A stretch of DNA of 64,000 bases from Vicia villosa. Taxonomy: Eukaryota > Streptophyta > Magnoliopsida > Fabales > Fabaceae. A program made the translations under genes and the position numbers. The DNA lies in the NCBI RefSeq assembly GCF_029867415.1, contig NC_081185.1, positions 77,101,553 to 77,165,552 on the forward strand, written 5' to 3'. This document shows, piece by piece, positions 44,921-56,052 of the stretch (positions are counted from its first letter, which is position 1; each line of letters begins with the position of its first letter). The notes beneath the pieces were generated by a model. That model was not told the origin of the DNA, searched no databases, and was given only the letters and a program-made list of their open reading frames with translations.

Positions 44921-46456
44921 ATGGAATGGGTAAAAAGGCATACCAAAAAGTACGGTTTCAAAGTGCCTAATGTGGAAAGACTGAGAGAGTTGGCATCTTT
45001 TGTACAAAATCCTTCCGATTTTAGGAAAAGCCATGGAAAGCTTTTGCCTATCTTGAACACTCATGTTGATGAAGGACTCCTCAAAACTCTGGTTCAGTTC
45101 TATGATCCCGTCTACCGATGTTTCACCTTTCCAGACTATCAGTTGGTACCAACCTTGGAATAATATGCCAATCTTTTGGGTATTCCTGTGTCTGACAAAA
45201 TACCTTTCAATGGTTTGGAAGCCATTCCTAAGTCACAAGTCATTGCAGAAACTATCCACTTGAAGAAATCCGAAGTAAAGAGTAATTGAACTACCAAAGG
45301 AAACCTTCCGGGTTTGACTTCGCAGTTTCTAATAAAGAAAGCCTTTGATTTCATCGAAACTGGTAGCATGATAGCTTTCGAAGCTATACTAGCCTTGCTC
45401 ATCTATGGGTTGGTTCTGTTTCCCAACGTCAACGACTTTGTTGATATCAACGCCATAAAAATATTTCTGATTGGAAATCCTGTTCCGAATTTGCTTGGTG
45501 ACATGTATTTCTCTATCCATCATAGGAATCGCCAAGGCGGTGGAATCATTGTATGTTGTGCACCTCTGTTGTTCAAATGGATTGTTTCACACTTACCTAA
45601 GTCTCTTATTTTCATGGAAAACCGAGAAGGTTTGCGTTGGCCTCAAAGACTTATGTCTCTTACTAATAATGATATTCATTGGTATACCTTGGCCCGCTGT
45701 GGTACAAAAACCATTGACAGTTGTGGAGAGTTCGCCAACGTACCCCTTATTCGAACACAAGGAGGAATTAACTACAATCCGATCTTAGCCCGACGACAAC
45801 TCGGGTATGCAAATTCAACTAAACCTATTGGACTCGCAATGGAAATCTACTTCTATCAAGAAGGGGAGGATCCTCAAGGGTTGAAACCAAGAAGGGTGAG
45901 AGCTTGGTATGACATCCGAAGGAAAGAAAAAGGTGGGGTAAGGAATTGCATTGCCATGGACGCCTACACCTATTGGTTAAAGAAAAGAGCAAGGGAGTTT
46001 CAAATGCCTTATGATTATGAAAAACCCATGTTCCATGTGGTATCTCAACTACCCAACATTCCCATTGACACTACGGAAGAATACCAGGAGACTCTAGCCA
46101 ATATGAGGTTAGAAAAAGACGCTTGGGAAGAAAAGTTTCGTAAGACTGATGTGGAAAACAGAAGGTTGAAGAGGCAAGTGAAAGATCACGAAGAAACCCT
46201 CTACTGTCAAGATGGATGGCTCATAAGTAAAGATGAGAAGATCCGTCGGAAAGACGTTGGAATCAGGAGGTACATCAAAGAAAGCAGGAAAAAGCTTGAA
46301 GGTTCAACAAGCAATGCTCCAACGCGTGACAACTGGAAGAATGTTATTGACAAGCTGAGGGCCGAGAAGGCCGAGCTGAAAGCTTACTATGAGAAAGAAA
46401 TCATGAAGCTCAAGCTGCATAACGCATTTGGTTCTTCATTCGATGAGGATGCTTAG
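44921..46456 (+). pseudogene. Ogre ORF1 (plus-strand copy)
   Basis: ATG at 44921 (MEWVKRHTKKYGF), stop at 46454-46456, about 511 codons. In-frame stops occur at 45161-45163 (TAA, where GAA is the likely original by comparison with the other copy) and 45287-45289 (TGA, from CGA by C-to-T). Conserved stretches are LVQFYDPVYRCFTFPDYQ, ILALLIYGLVLFPNVNDF, IFLIGNPVPNLL and a C-terminal coiled coil (about residues 385-505). Same architecture as 25019-26497; function unknown. Confidence 0.82.
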
Positions 46457-46763
46457 GATTGTTTAGCTTTTATTTATCATTTGCTTCAGTAGGAGCTACG
46501 CTCCAATGTTGTAACATTTTCCCATTATTTCAATAAAATAATAGTTTGTGTTCAAATGTTTGCAAGAAAATAATCTTTAAAATGTTTGGAAAAATCGTAA
46601 ACTTCTTTTTGCATACATCATTCTGCATATCGAGTCTGTTGTATAGAGTCTCATCTTTTGGATCTTTCTCCATTAGATCGTCAAACTGTCGCGTCTCAAA
46701 GTTTCTCGACCGCGCTCGCAATCAGATCACAGATACAATACTCGTTCAAGCAAAAGAAGAGTG
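46457..46763 (+). other. spacer between Ogre ORF1 and gag
   Basis: About 300 AT-rich bases. The frame before gag (…RSSNCRVSKFLDRARN) shows weak Arg-rich resemblance to the stretch upstream of gag in the other copy. No separate gene. Confidence 0.5.
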
Positions 46764-49700
46764 ATGGAAAGCTCTGAACAAGAGAATATTGAGCTCCGTG
46801 GTACAGTGACCACCCTTCAAGAAAAGTTGAAAAGTCTCACTACTCTGGTTGACTCCTTAATGGCCGCGCAGAATCAGCCACCACCCAACAGTCAAGCAAC
46901 AGTTATATCTGAGATCACTGCTCCAGTCTCTACAGTTGCATTCAACATTCCATCTTTCTCCATGCCAGAAGGTTGGAGCACGCCTTTCAGCTTCCGCCAT
47001 AATTTCTGTGGGATTCCAACATCCACAACTAAAGCACCTGCTACACAAGGTTCACTGTTCACTCCAAATCAGGGGGTAACCTTCTCTCAAATAACTATGG
47101 CACTCTCTCAACCCACTATGACGGTTGCTACTCCTATGGTTCACACTGTTCCTTATGGAGACAACGAGATTTATCATGATCAAGGTGATAGCACAAATCA
47201 GCGTAACCGCGTGGAAGATCTCCAAGAACAGTTCAACAAGATTCAACTGGAAGTCAAAGCTATTCGTGGGAAAGATTTGTTTGGGAAGAATGCCCAGGAG
47301 CTATGTTTAGTTCCCAGTGTACAAATACCAGCTAAATTCAAGGTCCCTGACTTTGAGAAATACAAAGGTAGTTCTTGTCCACAAAGCCATCTCGTGATGT
47401 ATGCTAGGAAGATGTCTACCTATGCAGATAATCATCAGTTGCTCATCCATTACTTTCAAGATAGTTTGACTGGTGTCGAACTGAAGTGGTACATAGGATT
47501 GGATAGCACTAACATTCGAACATTCAATGACCTAGGCGAGGCCTTTGTCCGACAATACAAATATAACTCGGATATGGCTCCAGACAGAGATCAGCTCCGA
47601 TCTATGGCTCAAAAAGACCATGAAGCTTTCAAAGAATATGCCCAACGATGGAGAGAAACTGCTGCTCAGATTAATCCACCGTTAAAAGAGAAAGAGATGA
47701 CAAAGATCTTCTTGAATACTCTTGGCCCATTTTATTATGAACGCATGATTGCTAGTGCTCCAAGTGATTTCACCGAAATGGTAAACATGGGGATGCGTCT
47801 AGAAGAAGGAATCCGAACCGGACGTCTAACTAAAGAAGGTGGATCTTCAAGCGGAACCAAAAAGTTCGGAAGTGGTTTCCAAAAGAAGAAAGAACAAAGT
47901 GTTGACATGGTATCCCAAGGGAGGCCAAGAGGAAATGTCAATCGTCAACAACAGGTAGCTGCTATCGCGCCAGCCGTTAATACAGCACCGAATCTGGGAT
48001 TTACCCCGCAGTTTCAACAACAACAGCCTCGACAACAGGCTCAACAGTTTAACAATAATCAGAATCGTGTACAAAGAGCTCCACAGTTTGATCCGATTCC
48101 AATGACCTACACAGAGTTGTACCCTGCTTGGATTGAAAGAGGTCTTGTTCAAACTAAAGCACCACCACCAGTACCTGAGAAACTACCATGGTGGTACAAA
48201 GCTGAGGTCTCATGCCCTTATCATCAAGGAGCACCTGGCCATGATCTTGAGTATTGCATAGCTTTGAAATATGAAGTTCAGAGGTTGGTTAGATCTAATC
48301 TCCTCTCTTTCAGAAATTTGAATCCAAATGTGCAAGCAAATCCGCTGCCCAATCATGGAGGGCATGTTGTAAACATGGTGTATGGATGTCATGGTCCATA
48401 CCGAATCTATGACATCAATTTCTCAAGAGCAAATTTGGTACAAATGCACGCTACTCTCTGTCAAAGGCTGGATTCTCGCCAACATCACTATGGTTCCTGT
48501 AGCATATGTTGCGTAGATCCTCACGGATGTTCGACTGTGAGAAGAGACCTTCAAGTTTTGCTAGATGATGGTACTATTCAGATCTTCAGAAATAGGAATG
48601 AAGATGAAGTTAACATGATAGGATGTTATCCGCATGAGCATTTAGTCTCAGATATGAACTCGGAAATGCCTAAAGTTAACGTCATCGTTCCTCATTTCAA
48701 CATGCCTGAGCGCATAGAAGTTACTTACAACAAGCCAAGGGTTCCTGTTGCTCCTTTGATCATTTGTCTACCTGGACCTGTTCCTTATGACTCTGACAAG
48801 GCAGTTCCATACAACTATAATGCAACAATGATAAAGAATGGACAAGAAGTTCCCATACCTACTCTTTCATCTGTCGTAAATATCACTGATATGAGTCGAG
48901 TAACAAGAAGTGGACGTGTGTACACTCCACTACCTCCAAAGCAGCCTGTTGCTCCTGCAACCAGGCAAAATCCTGTTGATACACCGGTAAGGAATCTTGA
49001 GGAAACTCTTGTCAGTAATACAAACACTGATGTTGGTCAATCCAGTGGAACCAATGTCAATCCTGACTTTGATGAAATTTTGAAGCTTATAAAAAGAAGC
49101 GAATACAAGATTGTGGATCAGCTTATGCAGACTCCTTCAAAAATCTCAATACTTTCGTTGCTTTTAAACTCAGAAGCCCATAGGGAAGCCCTGATGAGAG
49201 TATTAGATCAAGCTTTTGTGGATCATGATGTGACTGTTGACCATTTTGATGGGATAATAGCCAACATAACAGCTTGCAACAATCTAAGCTTCTGTGATGA
49301 AGAACTCCCCGAGGAGGGCAGAAATCACAATCTTGCTCTGCACATTTCTATGAACTGTCAGTAAGAATCTTTGTCTAATGTATTGGTAGACACTGGATCT
49401 TCCTTAAATGTGATGCCAAGACGACTCTTGCTCGCTTGTCTTACCAAGGAATGCCTATGAAGTTCAGTGGTGTAGTAGTTAAAGCATTTGATGGATCGCG
49501 AAAATCTGTTATCGGAGAAGTCAACCTTCCCATGACAATTGGTCCACATACATTTCAAATCACCTTCCAGGTCATGGACATTCAAGCTGCTTATAACTGT
49601 CTGTTAGGACGACCATGGATCCATGAAGAAGGGGCAGTAACTTCTACGTTCCATCAAAAGTTAAAATTTGTAACAAATGGAAAATTGGTAACAATAAGTG

Positions 49701-50784
49701 GAGAACAAGCCTTGATGGTGAGCCATTTATCCAATTTCTCTTTCATTGGTGCTGATAATATGGAAGGAACGCAGTTCCAAGGTCTCTCTTTAGAAGACGA
49801 ATTTTCCAAAAAGAAAGCATCAATCTCTTCTTACAAAGAGGCAGTAAAAGTAGTAAAAGATGGAACTACCACTGGCTGGGGGCAAGTTGTGATCCCTACC
49901 AACAATGAAACCAGAGCAGGACTCGGATTTTCGCCGATGTTCTCAAACTGCACCAAGAAGGATGAAACCCTTCGTCCGATCAAAGAAATGTTCCTTAGTG
50001 GAGGGTTCCTTAACCCAATTCTTCAAGAGGTTAATGTCCTTATCGAAGAATGTATCGAAGAAGGTCTCTCCAATCCTGAAGAAGAATGGAAATGTTATCT
50101 CAATGACTCGGGATATCTATCTCAGGAAGAACCGTATGCACTGTTCTATCCTCCTTCAGAGAAACCCAAAGTCAAGGAAACTCCGCCTGTTCCTGCAGAG
50201 GTTTGGGATACCTTGGGACAACCAAGTGGCAAGTATGATTATATGGTGAAATATACTGCACCTGAAAGTTCAAAAATTTCGATCGAAGACATCCAACCAA
50301 CTGGATGGGGAGATCCCTTTGAATATAACAGTCAACCAGAAAAGGCTTACAAGCTCTCTCAATTTTCACAGCAGCCTGAAATTACTAAAGATTTTAGCTT
50401 CAACGCATCTACCAAAGTTGATAACTCTGAAGACGTTTATTTTCACATAAACGCCATTTTTGAAGATAATGGGGAAGATGGCCCCGTAGTTGACTTGGAA
50501 AGTGTCTCCGAAAACGAGTCTCTTCATCCTGAAGATTGGGAATTACATCCTAAAGATCCTGAAGATTGTGACTGATCTTATGCTCTTCAAGAAGCAGGGG
50601 AAGACCGCCTCAGCACTACAAAGAACAAGGTTGACAAACCAGGACCTTCAAATCCTGCTCGACTAGCGGTCAATGTCATCATTGAAGAAGATTCTGAGAA
50701 AAAATTTCCTGAATACATAATACACAGAGGAGTTCGTTGCTACTGGAAAGTTGTCGACATTCCGAATGTTGTTCGCCGCTCAAA
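46764..50784 (+). pseudogene. gag-pro: Ogre gag-protease ORF (plus-strand copy)
   Basis: ATG at 46764 (MESSEQENIELRGTVTTLQ, a coiled coil). The capsid-like region lies at about residues 195-340 (FQDSLTGVELKWYIGLD, FVRQYKYNSDMAPDRDQL), followed by a Gln-rich segment and the zinc-knuckle-like CPYHQGAPGHDLEYC. The frame is open for about 866 codons to a TAA at 49362-49364. The protease then begins with VLVDTGSSLNVMP (D-T-G intact) and continues after a one-base deletion near 49420. A further stop is TGA at 50573-50575. The exon ends at 50784, where an intron donor follows. This long undamaged gag is the best-preserved coding stretch of any element here. Confidence 0.88.
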
Positions 50785-51133
50785 GTAATCACTTCGCTGT
50801 TATTTTGACCTCCTGCCTGGCCCAAAGAAGAGAGATGTTTTATGGGGCTTTGCTTTTAAATGTTTTTTCTGCCCAAATAACTTTGTGTATAGGGCTTTGT
50901 TTTAAAAGTTTCCCTCTTTGTCCTGCCCAAGACAAATGAGTTTGTGTTTAGGGCTTTGTCTCAAAAATGAATCATAAATAAAGTGTCATTTTGAATTCCC
51001 TACACTATGTGTTTTATTTTTTGCTTTTTCTGGAAATGGTAATCCTAAAAATCCAAAAAAAAAACTTTTCAAAAGTCTGCATACACTCTTGCATTCACAG
51101 TTTTTCTGAAACAAGCATAAATCATATGTGCAG
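50785..51133 (+). other. spliceosomal intron between protease and RT of the plus-strand Ogre
   Basis: Donor GTAATC at 50785, acceptor ATATGTGCAG ending at 51133 (349 nt). Splicing joins ...VVRRSK to FTIDKPIECNNPM in frame, phase 2, exactly as in the minus-strand copy. Unspliced RNA terminates at the TAA that spans the donor. Confidence 0.78.
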
Positions 51134-52050
51134 ATTTACTATTGATAAACCCATTGAATGCAATAACCCTATGCCCTCTCCCAACTTTGAGTTTCCCGTG
51201 TTCGAAGCCGAAGAAGAGGAAAAAGAAGAGATCCCGGACGAGATCTCCCGATTACTTAAGCACGAGGAAAGAGCCATTCTGCCTCACAAAGAGCCTTTAG
51301 AAAGAATCAACTTGGGTTCTGAAGAAGACAAAAAGAAGTGACCATTGGATCGCTGCTTGATGCTGATATCAAGAGTAAGCTGATAGATCTTCTCAAAGAA
51401 TATGTTGACGTGTTTGTCTGGTCCTACCAAGACATGCCTGGGTTGGATACCAATATTGTTCAGCATTACTTGCCATTGAAGCCAGAATGTCCGCCAATTA
51501 AGCAGAAATTGCGAAGGACTCACCCTGATATGGCTAACAAGATCAAAATGTAAGTTCAAAAACAGCTTGATGCAGGTTTTCTCGTCACCTCCGAATATCC
51601 TCAATGGTTGGCCAATATAGTGCCGGTTCCGATGAAAGATGGCAAAGTCAGAATGTGTGTTGACTACCGCGACTTGAACAAAGTCAGTCCAAAAGATGAC
51701 TTTCCATTACCTTATATTGACATGCTGGTTGATAACACTGCTAAGTTCAACGTCTTTTCTTTCATGGACGGGTTCTCTGGTTATAATCAGATCAAGATGG
51801 CTCCCGAAGACATGGAGAAGACATCTTTCATCACCCCATGGGGTACCTTTTGCTACAAAGTGATGCCGTTTGGATTAAAGAATGCAGGCGCAACTTACCA
51901 AAGGGCAATGACTACTCTCTTTCATGACATGATGCATAAAGAAATTGAAGTTTATGTGGACGACATGATAGCCAAGTCCAGCACAGAAGAAGAATATATT
52001 GAATACCTTTTGAAGTTGTTTCAACGACTAAGGAAATATCAGCTTCGCTT
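51134..52050 (+). pseudogene. pol: Ogre reverse transcriptase, truncated
   Basis: An acidic linker (FEAEEEEKEEIPDE) is followed by RT with VCVDYRDLNKVSPKDDFPLP, FSFMDGFSGYNQIKM and the catalytic YVDDMIAKS. The sequence is lost right after LFQRLRKYQLRL at about 52050. A one-base deletion near 51335 shifts the frame and a TAA interrupts it at 51551-51553. RNase H and integrase are missing. Confidence 0.87.
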
Positions 52051-52260
52051 GTGTGGACCTCCGATTTTTTTTAATACCGGGCCATACCTCTGATCTGTAG
52101 AGATACGTGAACTGACTCTTTTTTGTCGCTTAATGCTTTCGCATTTTTTTTGAAAATATCACAGAGTCGCCACCGACCTTTTATTTTATCCAATTAAGGA
52201 AAGGTTTATAAAAGAAACAGAAAAAAGACCTTTAAGAAATTCTGGGTAAGGGGGTAGGTT

Positions 52261-52308
52261 ATACAAAGGGAAGGTGTTAGCACCCTTTGTATCCATGGTT
52301 ATCCATGG
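52261..52308 (-). promoter_or_regulatory. conserved double hairpin in LTR (copy 4)
   Basis: Hairpin 1 is CCATGG (52308-52303), loop ATAA, CCATGG (52298-52293). Hairpin 2 pairs ATACAAAGGG with CCCTTTGTAT (52292-52283 with 52270-52261). Relative to copy 1 a G-C pair has become an A-T pair on both arms. Confidence 0.65.
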
Positions 52309-53773
52309 GCTCTTAAGTTTGCTTAGCTCACTTGTCTTTCGATCACTTTTCAATTGCTCTGAAATTGCTCATATGTGGTTTCAAATACCTTTGTAAATTG
52401 AATTTTGTAATGATCCGTGTGTGGATGTATACAAAATGCTTGTTTATCTTTCGAAAGATGTTTTGAAAAGAACGTTAACTTTGTAATAACCCGTGTTTGG
52501 ATGTATACAAAGTATTGTCTTTTTTGAAAGTTTTGAAAAAATCAACAGTGTATGAGAATTTTGTTTGTTTTGATTTGAGCAAGCAAACTAGGAGGTCTAC
52601 CCTGAGTTGTAAGGTCTTTATCCTATTTCCTTTAAAAATCTATCCTTTCACCGGATATAAAAGCAAGGTTCGATTTTGTACTCGAAACAGTAGAATTTTG
52701 ACTTTGATTTTGAAAGGAATGAGAAGGGATTACCTCAAGAGGTGCAAGTGTGATTGTGTTTGTATTCAGATATTTATCTTTGAAGTTAGTGATCTAACGG
52801 TTCAATTTTATCTTTGACATACACGCAGTTTATATTTGCTGGAAATTAAAGTGCGGAAATGTAAAGTGCGGAAAGTAAATCTACGCTATTACATCGATTG
52901 TGCGGGAAATGTAAACTAGCCTATTTACATGAATTTGACATCCTATACATTTATCTAGGAATTTTAAATTGCAAGAAAAATAAAAGGCATGTTTTTGGAT
53001 TTTTTATGATTGATTTTAATTATAATTAATGCATGATTAATTAAATTAAAATGAAGAAAAAAGATGAAAATAGATTTAAACCTAGAAATTAAGTTTAAAA
53101 TATGTACAAAATATTTGTTAATTAATTTTAAAACAAAACTAATTTTTTTGGAATTTTTGGAAATTGATTTGAAATTGATTTAAGTTAATTAAAACATAAT
53201 TATGCAAATAATTATACAAATAATTAAAACTTAAAAAGAAAATTATTCAAAATATGTACAAAATTATTTTATAATATATAAACAATATTTAACACAAAGA
53301 ACAATTTTTTTTATGATTTTTTGATTGGTTAGAATAATTAAAAAGCAAATATATAAATATATACTAATTAATTATGCAAAAATATTAAAATTTTGAAGAA
53401 AATAAAATATTTTTATTTCAGAAAATAATATATTATTTTAGAAGTCTAAAAATATTTTTTGTGTATTTTTTGGATTTTTAAAACTATTTTTAATTAATTT
53501 AACAAAGAAATTAAAATAAAATAGAAAATAAAATAGAAAATAAAAGGATACTGATCCTGTGTGGTTGGATTGAGGGAGTATGGTGTGCATGCATGATCTG
53601 AAGCGTTGGATGACTCATTAAATGAGATCAGATGGTCCAGAAATTGAGGCACGTGGTAAAAGCTACACCTGCAAAGCACTTGATTAGTGTAAAGTTTAAA
53701 AAAGTACGCGCGCTGCTGAACCAATGGGAGGAAGACACGTCTTCGTCTTCAACCTTCAGACAAGGCTTTTAAC

Positions 53774-53796
53774 AGCGCTTTTGTAAAAAAAGCGCT
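53774..53796. repeat. perfect short inverted repeat AGCGCTTTT/AAAAGCGCT
   Basis: Nine-base arms (53774-53782 and 53788-53796) around five bases, inside the family-A LTR. It resembles the joined ends of a DNA transposon whose termini read AGCGCTTTT, that is, a short internal-deletion or excision relic. No target duplication could be assigned. Confidence 0.5.
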
Positions 53797-56052
53797 ATTG
53801 TAAGTGAACCCTAAATCTGCAAAATAACGAATAGGGGTAAACAAGCATAAAAATCAGGCGCGATGGCACCATTGAATTCGTCTTGTTCCACTGAATGTAA
53901 CCATGTCCTTAATTTTGCTTAATTTTGGCCCTAATGAAAAACCCTAATTTTGAACTAAGCAAACCCTAAAATGGTATATGACACAAACAACCATTAAAGT
54001 CCAATTGAAGCTCCAGAAACGACCAGAGCTTCAAACCAAACACAATTATGCATCTACATCTTGTTAAATGTGCGTGAATGATGAGATATAAGTTGATTTT
54101 AGTTTGAACAAACCGTGGCCTAGGTAGCTCGATTTATGAGGTTTCAAGACTTGGAAATGATTGAGATATGTTCAGTAATGCTTGAGGAAAGTGTTTAAGT
54201 GTTTAGTTTGTATTGAAAATGGATTAAACTCAGAATTCGAATTTTGAATTTCCTTGAAATTTTTAAAGTGTTACAAGCATGGTACAAGCATAAGCATAGC
54301 TCTGAATTCGTGTCTCTCTTGTTACTGAACTAAGATAGCTTATTTATAAGCTATGTGTGCTTAGAATTGAAGCTAACTTGCAGCTAGTTGCCTTTGTTGA
54401 AACTTTGGTTTTTTAATATTAAAAACCTTTGAAAACTTGACCAAGTCTTGCCCTCCTTCAATGCACCTGCCTTGCCCTTCAATTCTCTGCAGAAGATGAA
54501 GATTCCTTAGGGGTGAGTCATGCTTGGAAGTTAAGCTACCATTATCCATGCATTTTCCTTTTAATTTTAATCTTAAAGTAAGATAAAATCATGCAAAAAA
54601 TGGATAAAAAAGGTATGGGCTTAGTCTTGGTCGTGGGAGGCCCATAGTAACATGGAAATGATGTTTGAATGCTGAAAACTTGGCCCCTTTTGGAAAAAAT
54701 GCAATTTTGAACAATGTTGGTTTCATGCATTTTCCCAAAATTTAGCCAACTTCAACAAGGTGTAAATCCCTCAATTTTTGTCATATGAAGGAGATCTTGC
54801 ACTTTTTGGAAACCTCAAAGAGTCCTCTAACCAATGTCTTTGGTCTCATGTCAAAATGATTTTTGAAGCTCCTTGTGTGTCCTTTTGAAAAAAGTGTCTT
54901 TTTGTTGACTTTGAAAATGACCTGTAATGTCTTTGGTCATATTTTTCAAATGGTGAATCCAATGACCATGGGATCAATGGCATTTGAAAGATAATTGAAT
55001 TTCCTTCAAAACAAGCTTTGGTTTGAATTTTTTGGATGAAGGATGAGAGAGTTATGATCAGTCAAAGTTGAGTTGACTTTTCAGGCAAAAACCCTAATTT
55101 TGAATCTTAGGGTTTTGTTGATTTTTGATCTTTCCTTGATGAATTATGATCATCCAATGATCAAATGATGAATCCTTTGACAAAATATGGACTTTGACAA
55201 AAAATTTCATTTTTGACTGTCTGTTGACTTTTTTGGTCAAACGGGTCGTCTGTTGACTGTTTGAGCTGCTGACGGTGCGTCTGAGTGAATTGAAGTTTGA
55301 AAATTTGTATGATGGTACTTTGAGATATATGGATGTGTATGAAATCCATTTGAGCTCTCAAAAACTTGTTGCTCCTGTAAAACAAGAAAAACCCTGATTA
55401 GGGACTGTTTGTGTAGGAGACAGTTAAGCGTACCTGATTTTTGTGCAGTGTTGAGTCTCTGCTAATCGCGTGATATTCAGAAGACTTCTAGCACAAAGAT
55501 CTTGGAATTTTGAATTGTGAAAGATTGATTTGATTGATGGTACAAAACACTGAGAATTGTACTGCCAGCAGTTTGGCTGTCAACTGACTGTTCAGGTATT
55601 GATGTAGCAGTTAGAGTGAAAAATCAACAGTCAAAGTTAATTTTCTTTTTTTTGTTGTTTTTGTTTTTGTTTTATGTGAAAAATGAAAGTTTATTTTCAT
55701 GACTTGTTAAAAAAACACAGACATAATAAATAACTAATATATACTGTTACCAGTACAGTCTGAGTTTCCTGATTCTGCGCCTGAAAAAGATTTAACTCTG
55801 TACCAATTGTGTCAGTACCATTTATCTGTAAATAAATAAATAGCATGTGTGAAGTAATAAACAGTATTTGGTGTTTGCGTAAGAATAAATTCAACTGCAA
55901 GCCAACTTACTGTATAAGAAAAATTCTAAAAACTAAGTGTTTTCATATGTTAGGACATTTGTTGAAATAAAAATCCATGAATATATGAGACTCTTAATTT
56001 TCAGATTGGAGTTTTCTTGAAAAAAGATGCGGGCAAATTTTGGGGTATAACA

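Larger units (their letters stand above)
39254..52050 (+). mobile_element. plus-strand Ogre-type element, 5' portion only
   Basis: LTR (39254-44104), PBS (44111-44128), leader, ORF1, gag-protease, intron and RT up to about 52050, where homology to pol stops in the middle of RT after KYQLRL. Sequence differs widely from the minus-strand Ogre outside coding regions, so it belongs to a different subfamily. The rest of RT, RNase H, integrase and the 3' LTR are absent from the window. All ORFs contain stops or frameshifts. Confidence 0.88.
52099..56052 (-). mobile_element. family-A LTR, minus strand (about 3.95 kb), probably solo or partial
   Basis: On the minus strand it starts TGTTATACCCCAAAATTTGCCC at 56052 and ends near 52099 with CAGTTCACGTATCTCTACA, matching the LTR at 88-4006 at both ends and in the double-hairpin block. 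No polypurine tract precedes it and no recognisable pol follows. The 48 bases 52051-52098 between it and the broken RT read on the minus strand as GATCAGAGGTATGGCCC..., possibly the start of its internal region. ORFs inside it are not gene-like. Confidence 0.7.

Noticed and set aside
44831..45402. antisense ORFs over Ogre ORF1
   Set aside because: They mirror a real sense coding region and are not supported in the other Ogre copy.
51001..51133. coding sequence between protease and RT of the plus Ogre
   Set aside because: The frame is open but the stretch is inside the predicted intron, is not conserved in the minus-strand copy, and is low-complexity.
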